Positions 44,676-53,400 of a DNA stretch of 64,000 bases are shown here, in pieces (within the stretch, counting starts at the first letter, position 1; every line of letters starts with the position of its first letter). Under the pieces are notes generated by a model, which was given only the letters and a program-made list of their open reading frames with translations, had not been told where the DNA came from and searched no databases. Made by a program: the position numbers and the translations under genes. The stretch comes from Verrucomicrobiia bacterium (GTDB taxonomy: Bacteria; Verrucomicrobiota; Verrucomicrobiia; Limisphaerales; CAIMTB01): the NCBI GenBank assembly GCA_019634625.1, contig JAHCBA010000001.1, forward strand, positions 1 to 64,000. The letters are read 5' to 3'.

Positions 44676-44812
44676 GTGCATCCCGGAGTTGCGGGTGAGG
44701 AGGCAGCGAATCGGAGGGACGAGCTCTGCGAGTCCTCAACCCAACGCTCCGCACCGTTGCGACCTCATGGAACTCGGCCCTCCGAAGCGACGCTGGGCGG
44801 AGTTCGCACCTC
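44676..44812 (+). repeat. Dispersed ~160-bp repeat, copy C
   Basis: Starts GTGCATCCCGGAGTTGCGGG, contains the core AATCGGAGGGACGAGCTCTG, and matches copy D (48459) up to GGAGTTCGCACCTC, where it breaks off; the right terminal GGGATGCAC is missing. It lies in the 44547-45323 spacer, which otherwise has no gene I can support. Confidence 0.88.
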
Positions 44813-44822
44813 ACAAGAATAG

Positions 44823-45036
44823 TAGGTCAGACACACTATTGTTGACCACCGATACCCCAATTCCGCTTCCACTAGATTGCCATGAACATAATTGTTGACT
44901 TAGATAGCAGAAGGAAAGCAGGTCAGGCCGACCATTGTTGACCGAAAACTGCACTGCATATGATATGACCAGTCAGTCAATTGTTAACCACCGGTCTCAA
45001 TGGATTGTCTGGCACCTAATAGTTGATTGTTGACAC
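44823..45036. repeat. AT-rich region with five spaced ATTGTTGAC-like motifs
   Basis: ATTGTTGACC or close variants begin at 44838, 44891, 44934, 44979 (ATTGTTAACC) and 45026, spaced 53, 43, 45 and 47 bp. Two of them are preceded by GGTCAG about 8 bp upstream (44825 and 44921), and a third by AGTCAG. The stretch is much more AT-rich than its surroundings. It could be iterated regulator sites, degenerate iterons of a former replicon, or the decayed end of a mobile element. Confidence 0.7.
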
Positions 45037-45167
45037 GCCCATTCCCAAGTCAGCGCCACCATGGCGCTTTCCTGCGCCTTCCTGCGCCCTCCACCCCGTC
45101 TCCCCGTCTCTGCTCTGCTCTCCTGCGTTCTTGCGCCGCCCTCGCCCTTTTCCAGGCCAAACAGGGG

Positions 45168-45222
45168 TGCGACACCCTCCGCACTGGACCCCAGGCAGCC
45201 TCCGCAAAGACTTCCCTAACCC
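45168..45222. repeat. Short repeat shared with the CHAT gene upstream region
   Basis: GCGACACCCTCCGC and AGGCAGCCTCCGCAA recur with the same spacing at 50389-50436 (about 36 of 47 bases match). Each copy lies upstream of a plus-strand gene: the prepilin-like gene here and the CHAT gene there. Confidence 0.6.
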
Positions 45223-45323
45223 ACCCCCCTCCACTCCACCTTGGACCTCGTCGGTCCTACGCGGGGTTCCGGGGCTCGAACACGGCCTTGACAGCTCTGC
45301 CGCATAGCGTCAGATCCCCGCCC

Positions 45324-46109
45324 ATGTCCCCCGTCCGGCCTTCGCCACGGCGTATGCTGCCCGTTCCCCGCAACGCTTTCACCCTGATCGAACTCCTGGT
45401 GGTCATTGCCATCATCGCCATTCTGGCCTCGATGCTTCTGCCCGCGCTCGCCCGGGCCAAGTTCCAGGCCAGGGTCACGCAGTGCACTTCCAATTACCGG
45501 CAATGGGGCATCGCCGTGAATGTGTACGCCGGCGACGACGACAAGGGCCGGCTGCCCGCTTTCCGCATGCCCCGCACCGGGCTCAATCCGTGGGACGTCT
45601 CGATTCAAATGGCCCCGGGTCTCGAACCCTACGGCCTGACCGTCCCCATGTGGTATTGCCCCACCCGCCCGGCCGATTTTCTGGATGCCAACAGATGGTT
45701 CGCCAGCCGCAACGGCGGACAGAACATCCGCACCATCTCCGACCTCAACGGCTACTTCGTCCGCCAGTACGGCAACTTCGCCATCATCTGGCACTGCTGG
45801 TGGGTGCCGCGTCCCCTCGATGACGGCGGCCTGTTCCCCACCCCCACCACCTCCGGAACCGTCTCCCGCACCCAGGACGGCTGGCCCACCCGGCTCGAAG
45901 ATCCCGTCGCCGCCATCCAACCCGTCATCACCGACCTCTGTCTCGCCCAGGGCACCCGCAATACCAATGTCGCCCAGGCCCGCGCCGGTCATTCCATCGG
46001 CACCCGGCTCCAGAGCGTCAACCTCGCCTTCGCCGACGGCCACGTCGAAACCCGCAGTGTCCGCCGCATCCAGTGGCAGCAGTCCGGCAACTGGACCACC
46101 TTCTACTGA
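45324..46109 (+). CDS. Prepilin-type (type II secretion pseudopilin-like) protein
   Basis: A 261-residue protein with a prepilin leader and methylation motif ([20 protein letters not shown], about 17-36), then an exported domain ending with [12 protein letters not shown], the H-X9-DG-type motif of the large verrucomicrobial and planctomycetal pseudopilin family. The Phe of FTLIE should be the new N-terminus after prepilin peptidase cleavage. ATG at 45324 or 45354 is possible. A TTGACA hexamer lies at 45288. It converges on feoB. Confidence 0.88.
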   Translation: MSPVRPSPRRMLPVPRNAFTLIELLVVIAIIAILASMLLPALARAKFQARVTQCTSNYRQWGIAVNVYAGDDDKGRLPAFRMPRTGLNPWDVSIQMAPGLEPYGLTVPMWYCPTRPADFLDANRWFASRNGGQNIRTISDLNGYFVRQYGNFAIIWHCWWVPRPLDDGGLFPTPTTSGTVSRTQDGWPTRLEDPVAAIQPVITDLCLAQGTRNTNVAQARAGHSIGTRLQSVNLAFADGHVETRSVRRIQWQQSGNWTTFY

Positions 46110-46113
46110 GCCG

Positions 46114-48315
46114 TCACCCTCCCCATCCCATCCAGCGCCCGCCCTGGTACACCGCCCACGCCAGCACCCACGCCAGCGTCGTCATGTACAACCACTGCGC
46201 CACCGGCCATCGCCAGGAGTTCGTCTCGCGCCGCACCACCGCCACCGTGCTCACACACTGAAGCGCAAACACATAAAACACCATCAGGGTGATCCCCGTC
46301 AGCGGGGTGTACAGCCGCGTCCCGTCCGGACGCACCTGCGTCTGCATCGCCTCCGCCAACCCGCGGCTCCCGGCCTCCCCCCCATCCATCTCGCCCACGC
46401 TGTACACCGTGGACATCGCGCTCACAAAAACCTCCCGCGCGGCAAACGACGCCACCAGCCCGATTCCGATCTTCCAGTCGAACCCCAGCGGCTCGATCAA
46501 CGGCTCGATCGCCCGCCCCAACCGACCCGCATAGCTCTGGCGCAACCGTTCCCCGGCATCATTCGAACCGGCATGGACTTCCCCCGAATCCGCCACGAAC
46601 CCCGGAGTCTCCGGCGGACGCGCCCCCCGCGGATAGGTCGCCAGCACCCAGAGCACCATGTTCAGCACCAGGATCACCGTGCCGGCCCGTCGCAGAAATA
46701 CCATCGACCGATCCCATAGGTGCCGCAGCACCGCCCGCAGTCCCGGCCGCTTGTAGGGCGGCAATTCCATGATCAACAGCGGGGCCGGACCCCGCAGCAG
46801 CGTGGACTTGAACAACCACGCCGAGGCCAGCGCCACCCCGATTCCCAGGGCGTACATCCCGAACAGGGTCAGGGCGGACAGTCTCAGAAACCCAAGAAAC
46901 TCCCGCTCCGGCAGGCACGCCGCGATCAGGACCGTGTACACCGGTAGGCGCGCCGAACAACTCATCAGCGGCGCCACCAGTATGGTCACCAACTGGTCCT
47001 TCGGAGTCTCGATGGTCCTCGCCGCCATGATCCCGGGAATGGCGCAGGCAAAGGAACTCAGGAGCGGAATGAAACTCTTCCCGTGAAGACCCACCTTGCT
47101 CATCAGCCGGTCCATCAGAAACGCCGCCCGCGCCATATACCCGGTGTCCTCCAGCAGCCCAATGAAGAGAAACAGCAGAACAATCTGCGGAAGAAACACA
47201 ATCACCGCCCCCACCCCCGCGATCACCCCGTCCGCCAGCAACCCCTGCAAATCGCCCTCCGGCATGACATCCGACACCCACCCGCCCAGTCCCGCCACAC
47301 CCTCCTCGATCCACCCCATCGGGACCTCGGCGACACTGAACATCGCCTGGAAGATCGCCAGCATCAGACCCGCGAAAATCGCCAGTCCCCACACCCGATG
47401 GGTCAGCACCCGGTCGAGCCGGTCGCTCAGAGTCTCCTCCATGCCTCCCGCCTGGGCCGCCGCCGCCCCCAGAATCCGGGCCACCCCCTCGTATCGACCC
47501 TCGATCGCCGCCCCCGAGGGATCCACACCCGCCTCCGCCACCCTGCGCCGCGCCTCTTCCGTCGCCCTGACCACCCCTGGATCGTGCCGCCGTCGATTCT
47601 CGTCCCCCAGTCGCCCCTCCTCGCTCAATAGCAGCAGCGCCTCGTTCGACGCCCGTCGCCATCCCAACCCCTTCAACTGCTCCCCAAGCCACTCCCGTTC
47701 CCGTTCCAAGGCCGGCGGCAACACCGCAAAAAAGGACCGCCGCGGCCCGGTCTCCTCCCGCGGATGCAGGGCCAGACGCAGGATCTCGGCGCGCAACCGG
47801 TCCAACCCCTCCCGCCGGCTGGCCACCATCGGCACGACCGGAACTCCCAGTTCCCCGGACAACACCGCCGCATCCACCTCGATCCCGTTTGCCCGCGCGA
47901 CGTCGGTCATGTTGAGCCCGACCACGGTGGGATACCCCAGTTCGATGACCTGCGTGGCGAAGTACAGGTTCCTCTCGAGATTCGAGGCATCCACCACCAC
48001 CACCACCACCGATGGCTCCCCCACCTCCGGAAGGCGGCCCAGCAGCACATCCCGCGCAATCGCCTCATCCACCGACTGCGCGCTCAGGCTGTACGCCCCG
48101 GGAAGGTCCAGAACCGTCATCCGCCAATGCGGCGCCGTGCCCCGCAACCGCCCCTCCTTCCGCTCCACCGTCACCCCCGCGTAATTGCCCACCTTCCCCC
48201 GCAATCCCGTCAGGGCGTTGAACACGGTCGTCTTCCCGCAATTCGGGTTCCCCGTGAGGACCACCAGGGATTCGCTGGGCGGAGGAGCTGGATTCATCCG
48301 GATCGGCGCCGTCAC
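46114..48315 (-). CDS. feoB: Ferrous iron transporter FeoB
   Basis: A 733-residue iron(II) permease. The N-terminal G protein has G1 GNPNCGKT (22-29), VGNYAGVTVE (G2), DLPGAYSL (G3) and LNMTDVA (G4). The membrane domain has about ten helices, two nucleoside-recognition Gate motifs (FLPQIVLLFLFIGLLEDTGYMAR in parts; MSCSARLPVYTVLIAA) and AAREVFVSAMSTVYSVGE. Its usual partners, the feoA genes, are not adjacent but lie 7.7 kb away at 56037-56566 on the same strand, and a feoB-like scrap remains beside them. FeoB is otherwise intact. Confidence 0.96.
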   Translation of the reverse strand: MTAPIRMNPAPPPSESLVVLTGNPNCGKTTVFNALTGLRGKVGNYAGVTVERKEGRLRGTAPHWRMTVLDLPGAYSLSAQSVDEAIARDVLLGRLPEVGEPSVVVVVVDASNLERNLYFATQVIELGYPTVVGLNMTDVARANGIEVDAAVLSGELGVPVVPMVASRREGLDRLRAEILRLALHPREETGPRRSFFAVLPPALEREREWLGEQLKGLGWRRASNEALLLLSEEGRLGDENRRRHDPGVVRATEEARRRVAEAGVDPSGAAIEGRYEGVARILGAAAAQAGGMEETLSDRLDRVLTHRVWGLAIFAGLMLAIFQAMFSVAEVPMGWIEEGVAGLGGWVSDVMPEGDLQGLLADGVIAGVGAVIVFLPQIVLLFLFIGLLEDTGYMARAAFLMDRLMSKVGLHGKSFIPLLSSFACAIPGIMAARTIETPKDQLVTILVAPLMSCSARLPVYTVLIAACLPEREFLGFLRLSALTLFGMYALGIGVALASAWLFKSTLLRGPAPLLIMELPPYKRPGLRAVLRHLWDRSMVFLRRAGTVILVLNMVLWVLATYPRGARPPETPGFVADSGEVHAGSNDAGERLRQSYAGRLGRAIEPLIEPLGFDWKIGIGLVASFAAREVFVSAMSTVYSVGEMDGGEAGSRGLAEAMQTQVRPDGTRLYTPLTGITLMVFYVFALQCVSTVAVVRRETNSWRWPVAQWLYMTTLAWVLAWAVYQGGRWMGWGG
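48188..48236. repeat. 49-bp direct repeat, feoB copy
   Basis: Within feoB codons for KTTVFNAL and the following residues. It matches 55982-56030 at 41 of 49 positions in the same orientation. Together they bound a 7.7-kb segment between feoB and feoA. Confidence 0.75.
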
Positions 48316-48393
48316 CGCGCCGCCAGCCTGACCTGCCCCGCCTCATCCGGCTATCGCGCAGTTGCCGTGAGCTGGCGGAGCCTTGCCACCCAT

Positions 48394-48453
48394 GGGGTCA
48401 AATCGATACTTTTTACAATTGGCATGCCAGTCGAAATGTACGGATCTGACCCC
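48394..48453. repeat. 60-bp REP-like element with terminal inverted repeats
   Basis: Ends are GGGGTCAAATC and GATCTGACCCC (10 of 11 bases pair). GGGGTCAGATC-type ends are common in short non-autonomous elements of many bacteria. It sits 5 bp from repeat copy D, making a small repeat nest 78 bp upstream of feoB. Confidence 0.65.
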
Positions 48454-48458
48454 TTTCC

Positions 48459-48617
48459 GTGCATCCCGGCGTTGTGGGTGAAGAGGCGGCGAATCGGAGG
48501 GACGGGCTCTGCGAGTCCTCAGCCCAACGCTCCACACCATTGCGGCCTCGTGGAACTCGGCCCTCCGAGGCGACCCTTCGCGAAGTTCGCACCTCTCCCC
48601 ACCACTCCGGGATGCAC
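48459..48617 (+). repeat. Dispersed ~160-bp repeat, copy D (fullest copy)
   Basis: Starts GTGCATCCCGG and ends CCGGGATGCAC, an 11-bp perfect terminal inverted repeat, with the core AATCGGAGGGACGGGCTCTG. No coding sequence is seen inside. The rest of the 48316-48728 spacer has no gene I can support. Confidence 0.88.
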
Positions 48618-48728
48618 CGGACCCCTTCGCCGCTGATTTACCCCCATTGCCATCCTCGAGAAGTTCAAGCCGGTGCGGCCGGGCTTGATTCCTGGTAACA
48701 GGGCCCCTTCCAGTTTTCAGACAGGCTC

Positions 48729-49373
48729 TTAAGGCAAGGGCAGGCGCAGCCGGAAATACCGCTCGGACTCCCCCCCAGGCACCATCACCGTCAACCCCTC
48801 TCGGGTGGCCTCCGGTTCGACAGCCACTACGGTCCATTCCGCCGCCGATAGACTCGGACTCGACTCCAACACCGCGTCCGCCGCCAGGGCCGGCCAGGTC
48901 AATGCGAGGTCCGGACCGTGGACTTGCACTTTCAGGGCCGGCGGTTCCGCAACCACGGTCATCTGTTCCAATCCCACCAGGTTCGGGGGCGGCATCGTGC
49001 CTCCCCCCAGGGTGACCCGCACCGGATTGGATTCCCCACGGCCCCAGCCGCCAATCTCCCGCACCACCACCTTCAATGTCACCTCTTCCCCCGGTTGGCT
49101 CCCCTCCACCTCGCCCATTCCCCCGAAGAAATAACCGCCCGCCAGACCCTCAGGCGCCAAGGTCGCAGGCCCCAGCACTCTGCGGCTTGAACCGTCCGCC
49201 TCGATCCGGTGCAGTTCGGCCGTCCACCGCTCCCCCGCCAGCCGCTCCCCCGTCGATGCCAGCCGCACGGGGGCATCCACCCCGGCGGCCCCGTTCGCGA
49301 AGTTGACCGTGCCCACTTCGCCCGCTCCCGCCACCCATCCCCACATCGCCGCTCCCAGCCACAATCGCTTCAT
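48729..49373 (-). CDS. Hypothetical secreted protein with RYFRLR-type C-terminus
   Basis: A 214-residue protein with a short signal peptide (about 1-18; KRLWLGAAMWGWVAGAGE). The middle (WTAELHRIEADGSSRRVLGP, EEVTLKVVVREIGGWG) recalls secreted proteins of Verrucomicrobiota that handle measured quantities, and the end (VLESSPSLSAAEWTVV, GGESERYFRLRLP) is a recurrent C-terminal module in that phylum. Function unknown. Its ATG overlaps the TGA of the next gene upstream (ATGA). Confidence 0.75.
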   Translation of the reverse strand: MKRLWLGAAMWGWVAGAGEVGTVNFANGAAGVDAPVRLASTGERLAGERWTAELHRIEADGSSRRVLGPATLAPEGLAGGYFFGGMGEVEGSQPGEEVTLKVVVREIGGWGRGESNPVRVTLGGGTMPPPNLVGLEQMTVVAEPPALKVQVHGPDLALTWPALAADAVLESSPSLSAAEWTVVAVEPEATREGLTVMVPGGESERYFRLRLPLP

Positions 49374-50008
49374 GGGTCCACCTCCGTCACCCACTCCAGT
49401 GCCTTCTCCGCCCGGATGAAAAAGCCCTCTCCCCGGCTCAACCGTGGTTCCTCCGGATGCCATGCGTCCCCAGGCAAATACGTGTACACCTCGAACCTGC
49501 CGTCACGCCACAGATACACGTTGTCCAGCGGCAACAACTTCAATCCCAGATCGGTCGTGAGTCGTCCCGAGATCGGGTGCAGGGCGGATCGCATCGACAA
49601 TCCCGCTGGAATCGAATTCGTCCTCCGGCCCGCAGCCAGCCCTCCTGTCAATGTCACCGTCATCGGCTCATCCTGCGGGTTCAATAGAAAGGCGCCCTCG
49701 CCGATCCGCAGCCGCTGGGCCGGTTGGTCCCACTCCCCACCGTCGAACCGGGCTTCCACGAAGGACCCATCCGACCACGTCCACAATTCCGTCCCCGCAG
49801 GAACCCCTCGCAACACCTCCCCGACCCGCTCATCCGCACCGAGCAATGGGTTCCCGATCAGGGAGTACCCCGGTGGCAAAGCCAGATTCAGGAACAGCAT
49901 CACGTTCGACGCCTGCGCCATCATCCACCCCAGACCCAATGACAAGCCGAAAGCCCAAACAACCACCTGCCACAGTTTTCGGAAATCCGATGACAACGGG
50001 ATTCTCAC
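49370..50008 (-). CDS. Hypothetical secreted protein
   Basis: A 212-residue protein with a hydrophobic N-terminus (about 12-34; LWQVVVWAFGLSLGLGWMM). The remainder has two similar motifs (PPGYSLIGNPLL, GEGAFLLNP; PLDNVYLWRDGRFEVYTY, GEGFFIRAEKALEW) seen in proteins co-encoded with RYFRL-type secreted proteins. A GTG at 50008 is the best start because it places the hydrophobic segment correctly; no clear ribosome binding site is present. It is coupled to the gene at 48729-49373. Confidence 0.7.
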   Translation of the reverse strand: MRIPLSSDFRKLWQVVVWAFGLSLGLGWMMAQASNVMLFLNLALPPGYSLIGNPLLGADERVGEVLRGVPAGTELWTWSDGSFVEARFDGGEWDQPAQRLRIGEGAFLLNPQDEPMTVTLTGGLAAGRRTNSIPAGLSMRSALHPISGRLTTDLGLKLLPLDNVYLWRDGRFEVYTYLPGDAWHPEEPRLSRGEGFFIRAEKALEWVTEVDP

Positions 50009-50445
50009 GGAAGGGGTATCTTGTAATAGAATTGATACGTTGCCGCCGCATTGCCCCGCGACGCCATCCCGATGCGCTCCCGTCGGTACCAGGCCACGTG
50101 CCCATCTTCGATTGATGTTTGCCGGCCCAATCCCGAAGTACAGAAGGCCTGGGGCCACCCCATGAAGTGCGGAAGCTGGGAGATGACGGCCGCGATCTGC
50201 AAGTCCATTCTTGGCTGGCAGCGGACCTCGGGCGCATCTCCGAGTTGTCGGAAGGTGCGACGGAATCGGGGTCGGGGTCGCTATCGGAATCGGTATCGAC
50301 AGGAGCCAGGAAGCTTCGCGCTTTCGAGCGTCGTCTTCTGCCGGCCAAATAGGTTCCATCCTGCCCGCACAAGAATTGGTTCGACACCCTCCCCGCCGGA
50401 TCGTAGGCAGCCTCCGCAACATCCCCCCGAACCCGGCCCCGCCCG
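50009..50445. other. Divergent spacer between secreted-protein pair and CHAT operon
   Basis: About 440 bp without a supportable gene. It contains a simple repeat near 50265-50310 (GGGGTCGGGGTCGCTATCGG followed by AATCGGTATCGAC) and a copy of the repeat seen at 45168 (50389-50436), which ends 10 bp before the CHAT gene. It should hold promoters for both divergent operons, but I could not assign them. Confidence 0.6.
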
Positions 50446-53400
50446 ATGCTGAAACCTCCCACCCCCCTCGATCTCGAACTTCGGTTCTCCGGCATCCGGC
50501 TCGAACCCGCCGCAGGGGGTGCGTTGCGCCCGGCCTTCGACGTGCACGTCGTGGACCATTCCCTGGCCAGTCCCGCCGGGATGTCGATGTCTCTCGCGCT
50601 CCCCAATGATGTCCCCCTGGGCGGCGACCTCTCCGGATCCTTCGAAGACGCACAGAAGCGTTTTGCCCAGAATGCATGGTCCGAAGGGGAAGCTCTGGCC
50701 TTCGGTCGCTGGCTCGCCAACTGGCTCTTTCCATCCCGCGAACCCGAGATCCGGCAAGCCTGGGAAAACCTCTGGCGCCGCTCCCAGCGCGAACTCCGTC
50801 CCCTTCGCCTGTTCCTCACCTTCCCGCCGGACCTCGACCTTTCCTTCGATCCCGCCTCCGTTCCCTTCGAACTCCTCGCCGTGGAGGGTGCCTTCGCGTT
50901 CCGCGCCGGCGGTTCGTCGGTCATCCGGACCTTCGCCGACCTCGAAGCCGAATCGTGGTCGTGGGAACCCGGCAAACGATTCGGAACGGTCTGGGCCAAT
51001 ACAGCCGCCTCCGCCGGCACCCTCCCCGACGATGTCTTCGAAGCCCACGTGGCGACCGTTCGCGACAGCGCGGCGGCCCTCGGCGGCACCGCCCTGGACC
51101 CGTGCCCCCGGGCTTCCCTCCCTGCCCTGCGCGCCTACTTCACCGACCATTGCCCCATCGACGTCGTGGTCTGTGTCGCCCACGGGCAGCCCGGAGGAGG
51201 AAGGGTCTGGCTTCATGACCACCCGAACCGCGATCACCCTCTCGATCCGGGGGAACCGGTCTCGGCCGGCGACTTCGCCGCGGAATTCCGATCCGCCCGG
51301 GTCCGCGTCGCCTTTCTCTGGATCTGCCACGGCGGCGAACGCAATCGCGAGCTCGACGGACTCGCGGCCCAATTGCTCAGGAACGGGCGCGTGGCCGCGG
51401 TGGTGGCGGCCCATGTTCCCGTGCACGCCGAGCGCAGCGTCACCCTCGCACGCGCCATCTTCCACGCCGCCGGCGCCACGGCCCGTTCCCTCGAAGAGGC
51501 CGTCAGCGACGCCCGGCGCAGCCTGCACTCCAGCGATCTTCAATGGGCGGCCCCCGTCTATTATGCACGGCCTCTCCGCGGCGAGAGCATCTCGTTCGAG
51601 CAGCGCCTTCGCCAATCCTTCGAGGAAATCCTCGAACGCGACAGGGACCAGGCCTTCGTCCTCGCCGCGCCAGACCTTGTCCCGTACTTCCGCGGACGAA
51701 ACGAAGACCTCGCGGAACTGATCCGGCGAATGACCGCCCATCGCCTCGTCACTCTCACCGGCCTGCCCGGCATCGGCAAAAGCGAACTCGCCCGGGCCGC
51801 CGTCGCCCGCCTCGATTCCGACAAACTCCTCGTCCAACGGGCGGTCTGGATCTCGCTCCAAGCGATCTCCTCGGTGGACGCCATCGTCGCCCGCATCGCC
51901 TCCGAACTCTTCCCGGATGCCAGGGATCTGGAAGGACCCGCGGCCTTGTTCCGTGCCATGGGAAAGCTCCGGGTGCTCTGGGTCCTCGACAACGCCGAAG
52001 ACCTCATTGCCGCCGACCGGCACGGCTTCCGTCAATTCCTTGCCCAGGCCTTCGCCGCAGTCCCCGGCCTTCGCTGCCTCCTCGCCAGCCGGCGGGAACT
52101 CGGCGACCTGGAAGGGGTGACCGAAAACCTTCTCGAAGTCGATGTCCTGCCGCCCGGTCATGCCCGCGAGGTCTTCCTGGCGATCGCCGGACCCAGGCTC
52201 AACCAGGACGAGGTCGAGTCCACCGACCTGCAGGATCTTCTGAGCCTCCTGGACGGGCATCCGCGCTCGATCGTCCTGGTGGCCGGCCAGGCGGGCAGGA
52301 GCTTTCCCATCGGGTCGCTGCGGCGGCGGGTTCGCGAGCGGCGCGTGGACGCGGTGGTGGCTTGCCAGATGCTGGGCGAGGCCCCCCCGGACACCCCCGA
52401 CGAACGGCGTCTCCAACGCTCCCAGCGCCTCGTGGCCAGCCTTGAACTGGCCTATGAGGCACTCGCCGCCGCTTCCCCACAGGCGGCCAGCCTGTTCCGA
52501 TGGCTCAGTGTGTTTCCTGCCGGACTCCCTTCGGCACTGGCTGTTCCCATCTTTGGGGACGAGGCGGAAGAGGCCGTCGCCTTGCTGCGCCGGCATAGCA
52601 TGGTCCAGGTCCTGGGCGGCGACCGCCGCTTGCGCCTGCCGGCGCCACTTCGATGGTATGCCCATCGCCAGTGGCATGCCTCCCCGGACCCGGATCGCGA
52701 CGGCCGTTTGATCGCTGCGACGAAGGTGTTCGCCGAATGGTTGCCGGGCCATTACATCGCGAATCTGGGACAGCCGGGCCGCACAGGGATCGCGCTCCGG
52801 ACCGCGGCGGAGGATGGGCAGAATCTGGACGAATTGTTCGCCATCTTCGCTGAACTGTCCGCCGACGTCGCCCCATCGGCTTGGTCAGCCGCAGATCCGG
52901 CGATCGAGGCCTGGGCGGCGATCGAAGCATTCGCGGGTCGGGCCACGGCAGCCTTGGTGTTTGTTCACCGTTGGTCCGAAGAATCCGGCCGCTGCCTGCC
53001 CGGGACGCTCAAGGCGCTGGGCGATCTTCAGGTCCGCAGGGACCGGCTCGAGGACGCCGAGCAGTCCTACCGCGACGCCTTGCCCATCTATCGCCAGATC
53101 GAGTCCCGCCTCGGCGAGGCCAACACGCTTAGGGCGCTGGGCGATCTTCAGGTCCGCAGGGACCGACTCCAGGACGCCGAGCAGTCCTACCGCGACGCCT
53201 TGCCCATCTATCGCCAGATCGAGGACCGCCTCGGCGAGGCCAACACGCTTAGGGCGCTGGGCGATCTTCAGGTCCGCAGGGACCGGCTCCAGGACGCCGA
53301 GCAGTCCTACCGCGACGCCTTGCCCATCTATCGCCAGATCGAGGCCCGCCTCGGCGAGGCCAACACGCTCAAGGCGCTGGGCGATCTTCAGGTCCGCAGG

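Noticed and set aside
44823-45036. Evenly spaced motifs read as a decayed CRISPR array
   Set aside because: The conserved part is only about 10 bp, spacing is irregular (43-53 bp), and no cas gene is present.
45027-45323. Long N-terminal extension of the prepilin-like protein
   Set aside because: A prepilin leader must be short; the FTLIE motif demands a start at 45324 or 45354.
48618-48728. Possible insertion-sequence end (AGCCTGTCTGAAAA on the minus strand)
   Set aside because: One short end-like sequence without a partner end or transposase is not enough.
50281-52752. Long minus-strand open frame opposite the CHAT gene
   Set aside because: No recognisable domain, and it mirrors the codon structure of the plus-strand gene, whose catalytic motifs are intact.
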